A stretch of 64,000 bases of DNA from Perognathus longimembris pacificus (GCF_023159225.1 NC_063181.1:9569606-9633605); one strand, 5' to 3'. Shown: positions 10,680-22,634, numbered from the stretch's first letter. Notes: generated by a model not told the origin, from the sequence alone. Numbers and translations are program-made.

Positions 10680-11163
10680 CAAAACCAGCACTATAAATCT
10701 TTAACATGCATGGGCCGTGTATACTCTCCACCTTGAACCATTAACCACAATTTCTTCCTGGCAAGAGACCCACCCTGGATAGCTTGGCTCTTCTTGCTAA
10801 CTTCAGTTTGCCCACAGACTTAGTGTGCCTGCTGTCCTCATGGACTATGTATTGGTGTATGATGGACAAGCATATTCATCCCTGAGAACCCGGTAACTGC
10901 CAGAGGATGCCTGGGGAAAATGCTTGCAGAGCCAATGAGACCTTCCCCCTTCCATATTGTGCTTCAGTTGGCATTCAACCTGTGGTTAGAACAACTGACC
11001 TGATTCCATAGAATAAGAAATCCTTCAACTCTAGTCTCGTCACTTTGCAGGTATTATAGCAAAACAGCATCCTACAGATATACACCCTTAGGTTCCTGGC
11101 ATTTTTGGCAAAGTGAAACCTTTTTAGATATAGATGTGGTAGTTTAAGTGAAATAATGTACTA
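10680..11163. other. Unannotated sequence
   Basis: No repeat or exon recognised between the old SINE and the solo LTR. Confidence 0.4.
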
Positions 11164-11168
11164 GGAAT

Positions 11169-11504
11169 TGTTGTGCCAAGGCGCAAGACCACCACCAAGA
11201 AGACCACCGAGACTCAGACATTCCGAAATGCAAAAGCAAGGCAAGGCTTTATTTAAACGAGCTACAACTCGGGCCTCGTCCTACCCACCAACACAGCGGA
11301 GGTTAGGAGGGAACCCCGAGCTGTGATTACACAGGGCTTATAAAGGCAAAGAACAAGGTTACAACAATCAGGTGTTCAAGCAAGCAAGATTAGGACACAG
11401 GTACAAATCTGATTGGCTCAGGGTTCGATTCTAAAATGGGGTTCATGTGGTAAAATGGGGTTCATGTGGTAAAATGGGGCCTGACTTTAAAGTCTGGCAC
11501 TTCA
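11169..11504 (-). mobile_element. Solo endogenous retrovirus LTR, 336 bp, with 5-bp TSD
   Basis: The element begins TG (11169) and ends CA (11504) and is flanked by ggaat at 11164-11168 and 11505-11509. On the minus strand it shows a CCAAT-type box ('gagccaatcag', about 11,410-11,420), a 'tttataag' TATA-like site (about 11,338-11,346) and AATAAA (complement at 11,248-11,253). That is the normal U3-R-U5 order. A 19-bp tandem duplication sits in U3 (11,441-11,459 and 11,460-11,478). No internal retroviral sequence remains, which fits LTR-LTR recombination. The 5-bp TSD suggests ERV1 or ERV3 rather than ERV2 (inference). Confidence 0.85.
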
Positions 11505-11509
11505 GGAAT

Positions 11510-12560
11510 AAGTTAACTGATGCAATGAACAATTCAAGAGTTCAGTGACTAAATACTAACAAATCTCATTTCTTTATTATGAAATGGTTCATGGTAGGCA
11601 TTTCGGCAGCTTTCCTGAGTGTGGGGATCCAGGTACTCAGAATTCTTACAATATGCCCTTTGAGTCCACTCAAGTCCAGTGATAGATGTTTATATGAAGC
11701 TAGTCAATAATGTGAAAGAAAGCATGGAAAGATGTAGAAAGATTCCTGAAGTCACATCTACCCAAATTCTGTGGGCCACACCTAGTCATAGAAGAGTCTG
11801 AGAAGTGAGGTCAATCTATGGACCAGGAAAAATGGGGCTTGCTGAATTGAGTTCTCTCTCAGTCTCTCTATTAGTTTCTCTCAGTTCCTAGACATACGTC
11901 TGTCTGTCTCCCTATCTGTCTCCCTATTTCTGTCTCTCTCAATTAAGGAGAAACTACAATGATAAGACTTTTCCTTAAACACAATAAGGAAGATAATGGG
12001 AATGTGCATATAATGAAACACATGCAATTTAGGATGCCAAATAATCTTCAAATTAGCTCTTCCACCCATGAGTGGTGATTCAGTTTAGGAATTGATGAGT
12101 TATACAGTTGAAAGGTTTTTGAGTTTCAGATTCCTTACTCTACTGCGTAGCACTAAGAAGCAATGGTCCAATGTGAAAGACGACCTTAAAGGATCACAAG
12201 AGCAAAGCCAGAAACAACCTCCAAAAGTGGACAGTATGCTCTCTGGTTATTGGTTGAAGGATATTTAAGGGAACATCATCGGTTCTTTACTGAGAGGAAT
12301 TAAAAGACTATTGAGCATTCTACTCTGCCCCTCAAATACTCTTTTTTTTATTGCTTTGGATGCAGTTATGGTTTTCCAGAGTTCTTATTTATTGAAAGAC
12401 TAGGGAAACACTTCAAAACTCCTAACAGCTGATGATTTCTTTTTGGAAGTCATTATAGCTGGCTTGTCAGTAGGCACATACTAGGCCCAATTCTTCATGG
12501 AAAATCTAGGTGGTTCCTTATAAGAACAGGGATTGGAAAGAATTTTGTGTATTGCAGTAA
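11510..12560. other. Unannotated sequence
   Basis: Short 'tctgtctgtctccctatctg' pyrimidine repeats lie near 11,855-11,945. Nothing else is recognised. Confidence 0.4.
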
Positions 12561-12564
12561 AAAC

Positions 12565-12720
12565 TTGATATACATACATATGTATATATACACACATACA
12601 TATGTGTGTATGTATATATGGACGTATATGTACATATGTATACATACATAGAGAGAGAAATCTGTATCTTCTATCTAGCTATCATCCACCTACCTATCCA
12701 TCTATCTATCTAATCATCTC
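12565..12720. repeat. Compound microsatellite (TACA/TATG and ATCT)
   Basis: Alternating purine-pyrimidine runs of tacata/tatgtg type (12,570-12,655) are followed by a 'ctatctatctatctaatc' run near 12,700. These are unstable simple repeats. Confidence 0.9.
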
Positions 12721-12739
12721 CTTGGATTCCTAGCATGTT

Positions 12740-13100
12740 TGGCAAACTAAGTTTTCTATTGATAAGACCACAATACCACAGACTAGGTAAGGCATGAAGG
12801 AAAGAAGCCTATTGGTCTCATGCCTGGTCCAAGTTTGCAAGGCCAAATTTGATGATGGGCTTCTTGCCATCATAATCCTAGGGCAGTACAGGACACACCA
12901 CAGTAAGAGACAACGAGTACATGCATGAGTACTTGGTACTAGTGGTTCTCACTCTTTTTGGCTTCACCACAATTACCTTATCTAGCCCTAGACAACTCAC
13001 AAGACCCCAGTTTTTAAGAGCCACAGATAGACTCCGTTTCCAACTGCTTATATTCCCTCACAACTGGAGTTTTTGGAGAGGAAAGCAAGGCCCCACTGCC
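12740..13100 (-). mobile_element. MaLR (MST/MLT-like) LTR relic
   Basis: Plus-strand text reads 'gaccacaataccacagacta' with 'aagaagcctattggtctcat' (complement of the 3' end), and later 'caactcacaagaccccagtt', 'tttccaactgcttatattcc' and 'aactggagtttttggaga'. These approximate the complement of the MaLR 5' end. It is strongly decayed, so the family and edges are uncertain. Confidence 0.45.
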
Positions 13101-13104
13101 AATC

Positions 13105-14115
13105 AATGAGCAGCTATTGAAACATTCCTTGTCAGACCAACAGTTATCCACAAAGAAGCAAAACCTCAGCCATGGTCATATAGCTGGGCTATGCAAAGAC
13201 AGGGTCAGCCCCCTTGAATACCCAGATTCCTGGTCCAGTGACCAGAGCACTGTAGTCTAGATGTGCTCCCTGCTCTATTTCAGTCATGGGTATCAAGGAT
13301 GATGCTATGGGCAGCTACAGATCTGTAAGCTAGCCCATCTACCTTAGACCCAAGAGGAAGCTAGACAGGAAACTGGGAAAGCAGACTTCATAACATCCCA
13401 AATGAGACCTGGCCATGGTAATTCTTAGGACAGAGCAGAACAACATACTTGTATATTCCTCAGAGACCAGAACAAGATATTTTCAAGACCCTGAAGAGCT
13501 CTCGGGCCAAGACTTCCATGCCACTGGGACAAAGAGGACTTCTGTTTCCTTTTATACAGCTCCTGTTTGAAGGCATCCCAGTGTCCTTACAGGCAGCCTG
13601 GATAAGTCTCAGCCTCTAGGCTCCAAGGCTGCTTTTCCAGTCCCCTCCTGGCCCTTGTTAATGGTTGGAGTCTCTACACTGTCTGAATCAGCAAGACCCG
13701 CTGGATGCACAGCAGGGCCTTCAGATACTAATGGCTTTAGATTCAGTTCCAGGAGCTGGCCCCAGCGGGGATCTCATTCTTGCTGTGCTAGGCCTAGGTG
13801 TCTCTTGGGCAGATTAGTTTTTGATGGGGCAGGTCCTGCACCATTTCCATTAAGTACAATAATGCAGACATCATTATCGGCAGGTGCCCTGACCTCTCCC
13901 TCACTAATGAGCACCCATCGATATGTAAGTCACATAAGCATTTTCCCCTTCTGGACCTTCTTCCTTGATGCTCTCTGCCCATCCTTTATCTCCATACACC
14001 CTCCCCTCCCTTCCCTATCCTGCTGAGTGGAGCCAGGACTCAAGAGAGCTTGAAAAGAGATAGCCAAGTTTCTTGGCTCCCTAGAATGAAAAATCCCTGA
14101 CTGATAGGATTGGGG
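13105..14115. other. Unannotated sequence
   Basis: A 123-codon plus frame (13,655-14,026) has no recognisable motif. The sub-block at about 13,840-13,950 ('ccattaagtacaataatgca', 'gcacccatcgatatgtaagt') has enhancer-like texture but no firm evidence. No repeats are recognised. Confidence 0.35.
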
Positions 14116-14120
14116 GGTAC

Positions 14121-14131
14121 GGGGGGGGGGG
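14121..14131. repeat. G homopolymer
   Basis: An uninterrupted run of 11 G follows 'ggggggtac'. It is prone to length error in sequencing. Confidence 0.9.
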
Positions 14132-14169
14132 AGTTAATAGGAGACAAGAGTCACTTCTCAAGGAATGTG

Positions 14170-14310
14170 GAGCAAGACACTTTATCTTGCTGGGTCTCTT
14201 TTGCTCATTATTCAAATGGACTTAATAATGCCTGCTCTTTACCTACCTGACAGGGATATTGTCAGGATCAAATGAGATTAAAGGTATGAAAATGCTTTGA
14301 AAAGTTAAAA
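14170..14310 (-). repeat. MIR relic
   Basis: Plus-strand text 'ctttatcttgctgggtctct', 'caaatggacttaataatgcc', 'ctacctgacagggatattgt' and 'aggatcaaatgagattaaag' follows the complement of the MIR core ('tcatctgtaaaatgggga ... gttgtgaggattaaatgag'). Confidence 0.65.
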
Positions 14311-14319
14311 GCTCTATAG

Positions 14320-15180
14320 GGCAGAAAGGAATTGCTTTTAAGCCAAGTGTAAAGGAACTCTGGACTTAAGAAGTACTCAAGGGAAGGAGAAATTGGGGGT
14401 AAAAGGTAAGCAAGGGTTTTTGTATTTCTGGGAACAAGATGGGTCTCCGGAATGGTAGTGCCGAGATGTGATCTTGCCCCCTGGCTTCTCACTTATTTGA
14501 GAATGTAGCATGTAACAAGGAAATGAAAAGAGAACACTAGTGAGACTTCGCAAACTAGATGGTTCTGTACAATACCAGGGGCTTCAGTTAGGTGATCAGA
14601 GCCCCTAAGGTGCCAACTGGACGAGTCTTAGGACCACAGGCAAACTTGGCTAAGAGTGTTGGAAAGATGGCAGCAAGGTCCTTCTCATGAACCTTCTTTC
14701 TCGAGGACTGGGATGGGGAAATCAAGGATGATTCTAAGGAGTAGAAACTAATTCAGAGAAGAATGAACCCAGGAAGACTGATGACCAACACACTTGTATT
14801 GGCATAAAGCCAGACTTCTCAGGACTGAGGACAAGACCTTTTGTTTGCATAATAGTTGAGTTTCAGATTTTAAATATTTTATAACCATCAACTTTTCATT
14901 GTCTGACTGCCAACACTGTATTGAGAAGAGTAGGGAATGCAGAGATACGTAAATAATAAGACCTGCCTTCAAGGAGATTGTAACAAATTTGAACAAAGTA
15001 GATAACATTTTAATGCAAGAAATAAAAATACTATTACTGTGACACAAGAAATGTCATTGTGTAAGAAAATTAGGGAAAAACCTGTGAGATTCAGTGGTCC
15101 AGCAAAGATTTCTAGAAGGACTTGAATAATGTGTGAGTTGCGACCACTGGACAAAGGGCATGAACAGACACATCAGGAAG
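14320..15180. other. Unannotated sequence
   Basis: No repeat or coding signature recognised. Confidence 0.4.
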
Positions 15181-15184
15181 CATT

Positions 15185-15310
15185 TGCTTTCCTTTCTCTC
15201 CCCATCCTTCTCCTCTCCATCCTTTCCCTCCCTTTTTACTTTTCTTCCTTTTGTTCTTCCCTCTGTCTCTTCTTCTATTTCTTTCTCCTTCCATTTTTCT
15301 CTCTCATTCT
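15185..15310. repeat. Polypyrimidine tract (CT-rich)
   Basis: About 120 bases of almost pure C and T on the plus strand, which give spurious K/E/R-rich frames on the minus strand. Such mirror-like tracts can adopt triplex (H-DNA) structures in other contexts. Confidence 0.85.
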
Positions 15311-15769
15311 TGATATAGCCAATATCATCTAAGTCTCCTCTATGTCTATTAGTTTCTCTCTTTCCATTATTACCAGAAAGTCCCACTCTGTGTCTTTCAC
15401 CTGTCAGTCCTTGTTTGAACCCCATCTGGGCTCCCCAAGGGGAACTACCCTAGCTCCTCTGGGGTGGGGTTAGGGAGAATCCTTGGCTTGGCACACCAAG
15501 CCCAGAGCATTCAGGCCGTGACACCTGCTCAGCAGTTGGGAGCGTCTCCACGGCAGCCCACATATCCTACTCAGTGTATTTTCTGCACAGTGAACACACA
15601 GCACTGGCCTTTAACAAGTGTCCGACATGATACGTTACCCTCTCTCACCCCAGAGGATCTCAGAGCAAAGATCTTAATGCAGCTACTGCCCCCAGGGACA
15701 CATATTTGCAAGCCACTGCCTGTGGACTTAGACCCATTAAAACACAATCTCCACATTAATTTTTTTTAA

Positions 15770-16120
15770 AGAGGACTCTTAAAGCTGCATGACGTTAAAA
15801 CTGTCTCACCAATAAGCCACATTAACCAGCTCATCAATTTTTTCCCCCACTAGTCGTCTTCCCCATAGGCAGTTACACTGGTAGTTAAATGAGCATAATC
15901 AATGTGTGTTTATTCATTGGCTCACTATCCAATTTGTGGATTACCTCCCCTGCCTGAGGCAATGGCCACATCCTCCTGCGGCCTGCTCCTGGAGTCGTTC
16001 TTTATTCCTTTTGCACCTCAGTCAGACAGTGACCAAGGGGCTCGTGGACATTCAAAAATCAAGCTCCTCATAGCTCTGATCAGACATCATGGCAAGGGGC
16101 AAGTACTCTGAGACAGGGTT
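15770..16120. other. Candidate conserved non-coding block
   Basis: No repeat is recognised. Motif-dense AT segments such as 'gcatgacgttaaaactgtct', 'ccaataagccacattaacca' and 'gtagttaaatgagcataatc' are followed by GC-balanced text. I infer possible regulatory conservation from texture alone. Confidence 0.22.
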
Positions 16121-16399
16121 TGGAGACCAAAGGTTGAACTAGAAAACAAACCGCTCTTCAGCTCCTATGAGCTGACCCTGGTTGGGATGGTTGTGTTAAA
16201 ATCTAGAGTGGAGGTGGGAAAAGAGGTGAAAGATGAGGGTTGGAGATGGAGGTTGGTGTGTGAAATCTGGAAAAGATTTCTGAATGTGGTATGGATGCAG
16301 TTGCAATTATTTGTGCCTGAAGCAAATGGGACCTCGGCTCCATTTCTCCCCGTGCTCTGCCAACCTCAAAGATAATAATCCACTCTCTCTCCACTAGAG

Positions 16400-17235
16400 A
16401 GACATCAAATCAGTCCCAGTCATGTACATACACATTTACAGTAGATACAAGGACACCCAATCACACTTTTTTTTTTCTCAAGTGAAACAGAAGTATAAAA
16501 TTGAAGCACTGACTTGTAGGAAAAAAACAAATAGGATCTCAGAATCTTAGCTGGCAATATATACTTAGAGAGCACAAAGTTATGCAGAGGTAACTAGAAC
16601 AAGTGAGGCTAAAGGTAGAGGAAACCATGGTCTTAGCAATAACAAAAAAGTAGAGCTTTTCTCCACATATAAGCAGCAGGCACCTATTATATCTGCATAT
16701 ATATTTCAATGTCATTGTAGCTAAGATTTTATAAACCCTAAGACTAATATTCAAATCTTCTAGTGAGTATTTGTGCTTAATTGTGTTTAATTGTGCATTC
16801 TTGCTGAACCTGAACTTCCTGTAGGAAAGAAGCTTCTTCCTGTGGGCCCCTACAGAAAGATATTTATACTTCCACTTCACTAAGCACATGCACATATGCA
16901 CAGGTGCATGCATATGTAACTAGTATAAAAATCACACAGGCAAAGCCACCAGCCACAGTCAGAATTAGGAACTTTGAGCTGGCTTGTGAATTGCTGAAAA
17001 AGAAAGAAGAAAAGACATTTTAAGAGGCCCTCCCAGAGCTGCAGCAAAGCTTGGTGATCCCAGCTTGCGTTTCAACTCTTAAATGGAATGGAAATTAGCA
17101 ATAAGGTAGCAGTGGCTGGCAGGGGGTGTGGAGGGGGGGTTGCTGAGTAGGGAACGGAACGGGGCCTGTCTTCCTCAGAAACGAGCAGGAAGCCTAGGTT
17201 TTGCAGCTAATCTTGAGGCTGTGTATAAGAGGCAA
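16400..17235. other. Unannotated sequence
   Basis: No recognised element. The local oligo-T at about 16,467-16,477 and G-rich text near 17,120-17,140 are simple sequence. Confidence 0.4.
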
Positions 17236-17239
17236 TGGA

Positions 17240-17770
17240 AGGCAAGTCTGCATTCCTTTTCCCATTAGCTACCCGTGGAAGCTGCCCTGCTGAGCTGGTT
17301 TCAGTCCTCTTAGATCTAATGAGGCTCTACCAGAGGAATCCAGGAGCCTACTGAGGAGTCCAGGTGCTTTTATTTCCAGAATGAAATGGGGCATCGCTAA
17401 ACTGAAGGATGTCAAGATCTGCTGGGATCATTCACTGACAAGGCAGTTTACTTATCCTTTAGATTATGCATTTGGTGTGGTACCCAAATAGGCTCCCCCT
17501 CTCAGCTTGGTGCTGGAGACAATAATTTGTTTGCACATATTCCAATCAGGGGGAAGATTCATAAGCTACTGTTGAGGAAGGATGGATTACTTGCTTTTGA
17601 CTTTAATGCAAAGAGGTTGGCTCCTGGGATTTGGGAATAAATATTTGATCTTTAAAGATCATTTTGTAGCTTGTAGCCGTCAGCCCAGCCAGGTTTTTAG
17701 TGTTTGTTTATGGTTTACACCATATGATTCAATAAACTCTGCCGGAGACACATGTGCATAATTAAGTTTA
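17240..17770. other. Candidate conserved non-coding block
   Basis: No repeat is recognised. Dense motifs include 'ttagattatgcatttggtgt' (octamer-like ATGCAT), 'acaataatttgtttgcacat' (forkhead-like TGTTTGC), 'gggaataaatatttgatctt' and the palindromic 'gatctttaaagatc' (about 17,647-17,660). The texture matches developmental enhancers. This is inference, and alignment to other mammals would decide it. Confidence 0.3.
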
Positions 17771-18478
17771 AAAGCCAGCCCCAACTTCACTCCAGGACTA
17801 GCTCCTCAAATCACAGTTTATGCAGCAAATTCTGTTTATTGCTAACGGGATTTCTCTCCTCCACACTCCATGACTCAGAATCTGGGGGGCTGCACCAGCA
17901 CTTCTCTGCTTTTCTTTCAGTCTTTCCTTTGATGTGAATGTTCTTCACATATCCCCCGCCATTGTCCTCATTTCTAGGGCTACATTTAAACAGCATGAAC
18001 AGATCTCTGCAGAACAGGGTCCGTGAGACACAGACACTGAGCTTCCATGACTTTCTCTGTCCCAATCTCCTGCGAATGGGAAATGGAATGAGAGTTACTC
18101 ATTATTCCCATTTCAGAGTCTAATAGAATGAGGTTTAAGAAAAAGAATAGCTAAATCCAGCACTGCAGTTACTACGTTCAAATATAAATTATACTAGCTC
18201 AGTAAATCCTCTACAACTAAGTATCTACAACTATCCTCTACAACTATCCAAGTCTATCTTCCTAATCTTTAAAGCCCAAATGTTCACAAAGCTGAAACTT
18301 TTTCAGTGCTGACATGACTCCACAAAGTGAAGAATGTTCTGTCTGCTCTCAGGTGATGAGTACCATCTGACGCGCTGGTGAACTAACCTTAAGTCTGTAA
18401 GGATGCTATGGGACCAAGTATGTAAGGTGTCTACAGAGCACAAGTGGATTTTGTATTGGCAGACATGAGTTCTAGTCC

Positions 18479-18511
18479 CATTATTATTATTACTATTATT
18501 ATTATTATTTT
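18479..18511. repeat. (TTA)n microsatellite
   Basis: An interrupted ATT/TTA trinucleotide run of about 30 bases. Confidence 0.9.
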
Positions 18512-18569
18512 ACAAATATTCCCAAATCCACAACACTTTTGATATCAACAAGTTTCTTAACCTGCAATT

Positions 18570-18665
18570 TTTCTCTTTCCAGATGAGAAGCTGAGGTATG
18601 GAGAGTGTAGGTGATCGAAGGTCACGGAATGGGTAGGAAGTGATAAAGCTGAAGTCCTTGTGTTG
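18570..18665 (+). repeat. MIR relic
   Basis: 'tccagatgagaagctgaggt', 'ggtgatcgaaggtcacggaa' and 'aggaagtgataaagctgaag' follow the MIR order: acagatgag, ccaaggtcaca, gctggatt. Confidence 0.6.
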
Positions 18666-18853
18666 GACAGTGATGTAGTGCCCCTACGGCATATTTGTGT
18701 CACAGAACCAAGCAATGGCAATGCATAGCCCATAGTAAAGAATAAACTTTGGTCCCATTAGCAGAAGATGGCCTCATATGGGCTCATCTTGCAAATGGCC
18801 TCAAGAAGTTGTTCCACCAAATGGATGTTCCATTGTTAGAATACGGTACCCTG

Positions 18854-18971
18854 GGAGGAGGTAACAAGTTGGATAAGAAATGTACTCACTGCCTTACGTA
18901 TGAAACTGCAACCCCTCTGTACATCACTTTAGCAATAAAGAACTGAAGAAAAAAAAAAGAGAGAGAAAGCA
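18854..18971 (+). mobile_element. Very short L1 3' end with TSD
   Basis: It starts in the polypurine tract ('ggaggaggtaacaagttgga'), runs through 'tgccttacgtatgaaactgc', 'acccctctgtacatcacttt' and AATAAA, and ends in an oligo(A) tail. The 8-bp gtaccctg at 18,846-18,853 and 18,972-18,979 flanks it. The insertion is only about 118 bp of the L1 3' UTR, so it is severely 5' truncated. Confidence 0.85.
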
Positions 18972-18984
18972 GTACCCTGAGATA

Positions 18985-19560
18985 TACTGGCCTCTTTCTA
19001 TGTACTCTTTAAAAAACAAAACTTGTCAGTTTTGAGTGCATTTTTCCTTAGCTTAGAGAAAACGAGGAAAATCAAAACAACTCCTTCACTCAGAACGTAT
19101 TTCTTGGGGACCTATTATATACCGACGTCCTAGACCAGCAGCTGGTGGCCTGGGAATGTTTTTTCTAGAAGATCATTTCTCTTGGTGCTGGCTCTTCTGG
19201 GGTCACAAAGCCAAAGCTTCAGAGGAGAAATCTCAGGGGAGAGAAGGACTAGAAGCAAGCAACGTCTCAGAGCAGCAAGATAATGTCTATTATTAAAGAC
19301 TGCAGCTTTGTACAGGAGCTCTGCTGGCCAACAATACTCAGTTCTTTTTTTAAGTCTTTTTAGGGAAACTTACCAGAGCCCCACTCTTGAGGGCAGAGGG
19401 AATAAATGAGTGTGGAAGTAGGTAGAGAAGGCACCAAAGTAAGGAGCTGTCATCCTATCTATAGTACTAAGTATATGTTAGGCACGGAAGATGTAAAGAA
19501 TAGCATTACGTACTTGACCCAGAAGGAAAAATAGCATTAATGTAACCTAGAGAGCACAGG
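18985..19560. other. Unannotated sequence
   Basis: Nothing recognised. Confidence 0.4.
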
Positions 19561-19564
19561 GAGC

Positions 19565-19745
19565 TTCTTGCACTCTTTTTTTGGCAATATTGTTTTTCAT
19601 TTCCTATTTTCCTCTCTACTTCTCCTCCTGCTCCCTTCCCTCTCCTCTCTGCCCCTCCTCTGTCCTTCCCTTCCTTCCTTTCTCTTATTCTTTATTCCTC
19701 CCTCTATCACTGTCTTCTCTCTCTTATTCCATTTTTCTCTTTCTG
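19565..19745. repeat. Polypyrimidine tract
   Basis: A long CT-rich tract ('ctcctcctgctcccttccct' type) of about 150 bases. It produces artificial open frames on both strands. Confidence 0.85.
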
Positions 19746-19799
19746 AACAAGGAGCTTTCCTACATTCTGTGTACTTTACCAAATTTATGAAATCCAGCT

Positions 19800-21655
19800 G
19801 AAGATTATTTTTTATATCTGTAATATTTCCACATGACTAATTGCATTTAGCGAAAAGCTGACACTAGACAATTTCTTGGGCTCATTCAATGTTGGATTTA
19901 TTAAAGCCCCAAATCATTCATCATCTCAAAATTTGGCAGGTTATGTTTATAAATAAATTAAATTAACAAGTGTGTGCTGTGCTGGGTATTCATGTGTGGG
20001 AAGGAATGCAAATACAAATGTGTATATGCCTATAGTGTGGAAACATTCCACAACAAATGTATCCTGACCTGCACGGCCTCTAAACTTAGCACTCACATGC
20101 AGTGACTTCTTCAAAACAGAGCAACTCAATTCAAAACTGAGAACTGGATCTTATTTAATTATTCTAACTTGTCCATTAGATTACAAGTAACTGAAAAGCA
20201 CAAAGTCATGTAAATTGGTGTGAAGTTCAAGTTTCACAGCCCTGAGTTCCGGTTGTTCTCTGACACCAAATTTCCAAATGAAGCCTTGGGCAGTCCTTTC
20301 CTCAGTTTGTATTTAGGGTTTTGTAAATTGTAAAATAAAGGGACACATCCAATGAAGGTCAGGAGCTGAAAGTCCAACAGAGTGACCAAAGTATTCAGCA
20401 AAGGCTAGTCAGTGTATAGGCAGAATATGGACAGGCTTGCTTTTTCCTGCGCTACCGACTGGTAAGGAAAAAGTGTCTTTTTCTCAAGCTGATTTGACAG
20501 ACATCAGATTAAAATTTGGCACTTATCATTCTTATTGACATGTATAAAGGAGAGAAATGTCACTTAACAATGCCAATGAAGGTAAGTGGGTAATAAGGGT
20601 GTGGGAGAAATTTATATTCACAGGGTACCTTCCATGTCTTACTAGTGGGCTTAGGCATCAGGAGGAGGAAGGCTTGAGGGGACTATTGTAATTATCAAGC
20701 TAAAATATGCCTTTTTTTAAGCCAGAAAATATAGAATAAACTATTATTATTATTGAGTTAATATTAGCAACAGTTAGCATGCCACCATAATCATCAATAT
20801 TTGATCAGCTGAAGACATGTGACAAACCACGATCTTAGTGAATGCAGGGGGAAATAAGCAGTACTGCAAAGGATTGAGGATCCAATTTGATATCAGTGGC
20901 ATCACTGAGTATTATTGAATATTATGGGATCCTAGGATTAGCAAGGTCCTCATAATAGCATTTCATCCACTCCCCTGATTCATCTAAACGGAGGATGGGA
21001 AATATATTTTAATACCACATGCTCCTCTGATTGATTGATAATGGCTGCCGAGAGTGTTGCTTTGAGACGCATTTTGAGCAGCTTGTGAGCTGAGGCGGGG
21101 GGTGAGGGGGGTATGATCAATTAGGTGTGTCTGCCATGGGCATCCGTGGGAGGGCTAAGCACTCATGGCATTTATTTGCTGTTCCTTCACAACACTACTA
21201 TGGAAAACAAGGACAAAAATACTGGCTTCCAATTCACCCCTGTATCTTGTTTCCCTCCAGATTTCCTATTTTATGCCTTTCATTTGAGAGGATGCTTCTT
21301 TATATAGGGCTTTAGTCAACAGAGATATGATTTAACCTGATTTTCTCTGGATTAATACTCAGTGAGGATGGAGTACCCTTGAGTGCATACAGCTCCAGAT
21401 AACAAAGGTCCTTCGTTTCTTTCTGGCCTTGAGATCCCAGTGTTGGTTTCAGCACTGCAGGCCTATTCTGTGAGCTGGCTGTTGAATCTCAGTGTGGCGG
21501 TCCATCAGATGTCTACTTTCTGGTAGCACTTAGAAAGCTGTGAAAACTCAGCAAAGATCTGACATCGAGGGGACAGAGAGTGAGGCAGATAATCAGTGTG
21601 GTGAGAAACCATCAGAGTGTGGAGACGAGTGACCCCTCTTGTTACAGTTATTTCC
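19800..21655. other. Unannotated sequence
   Basis: No repeat, exon or RNA gene recognised over about 1.8 kb. AT-rich patches occur near 20,730-20,800. Confidence 0.4.
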
Positions 21656-21663
21656 ATTCTTGG

Positions 21664-21675
21664 CCCCCCCCCCCC
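21664..21675. repeat. C homopolymer
   Basis: An uninterrupted run of 12 C. Confidence 0.9.
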
Positions 21676-21769
21676 ATGATACATGGGAATGAAAGTTTCA
21701 CTTAACTCTGTAAGTTACTAATATGGAAGGGGCCCGCATTCATGAGTTCCTAATATGCAAAAGGAGAAG

Positions 21770-21850
21770 CCTTCCTTCCTTCCTTGCTTGCTTCCTTCCT
21801 TCCTTCTTCCCCTCTCCCCTCCCCTCCTTTCCTCCCTCCCTTCTTTCCTC
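21770..21850. repeat. (CCTT)n and polypyrimidine tract
   Basis: Tandem 'ccttccttcctt' units with 'gctt' variants pass into C/T-rich sequence. Confidence 0.9.
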
Positions 21851-21934
21851 TTAGTGCAGTGTTGCTAAATACCCCTATGTGGTGATTCTGGCAGTGAGTC
21901 CAATATCCCACTTACCAAGGGGTTCTGATGTACT

Positions 21935-22080
21935 TAGTCATGGGCTAGGTGTTATATACATTAGCTCATTCAGTCCTGATAGCAGTCTTATTATACAGGA
22001 CATGTCATTACATGACTTCTCAGGTGAAACAGATCTAAATGGCAAACCTAGATGGGGAAGCTGGGTGATAGCCTCCAGAG
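21935..22080 (+). repeat. MIR relic
   Basis: 'catgggctaggtgttatata', 'attagctcattcagtcctga', 'tagcagtcttattatacagg' and 'ggcaaacctagatgggg' follow the MIR order ('gtgctaggcactgt ... ctcatttaatcctcac'). Confidence 0.55.
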
Positions 22081-22089
22081 CCATAGCTC

Positions 22090-22618
22090 TTGCTATGGCT
22101 CTCTGCTTCCCAGGAGTGGTGAGAAGTAAGCAGTAGTAAGCCCATCCAGGTGGCAGATTCTGATCAATGGGCTCCAGTGGTAATGAAAGGAGAATCCCAA
22201 TTGGTGCCTAGTACCAATTTCTCTGGTGTAAGTAATCCCACCACAGCCAACGTCTAGCTAACAGCACGTGTGTGGAATGGGATAAGTATTGGTCATGTAA
22301 GTGTCTGAGTCAACCCTTGCCCACCACTGTGCTGCACTGACCTCATGGCTCCCTGGCAAGTGCAAGCACAGGGGTGCAGCAGATGCCTGCAGAGATAAAG
22401 CTGTGTTGAAGGCAAAGCCATGCCTGGCATTTAGCTGGCAGCAGCAGACAGCAGGCTAAATAGTTGAGTGCAAGGAGTAGTGCACTCATCAAGCTGCATG
22501 GCTGAAAAGGATCAGAGAAACAATCTTGTTATTTACATTAGAAACTGGGTTACTGACTTATCCAGGTGACTTGAATGGGCCTGACCAGGGTTTTTATTTT
22601 GTGTCCCTTCACATGAAA
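22090..22618. other. Unannotated sequence
   Basis: No recognised element between the MIR relic and the SINE. Confidence 0.4.
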
Positions 22619-22634
22619 CAAGTCGGGAATTTTT

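Noticed and set aside
14121..14131. G-run as a regulatory G-quadruplex
   Set aside because: A single homopolymer with weak neighbouring runs. There is no promoter context and it could be a sequencing length error.
15185..15310. Lys/Glu/Arg-rich minus-strand frame (15,054-15,425) as a charged coiled-coil protein
   Set aside because: It is translated from a polypyrimidine tract, so it is low-complexity DNA.
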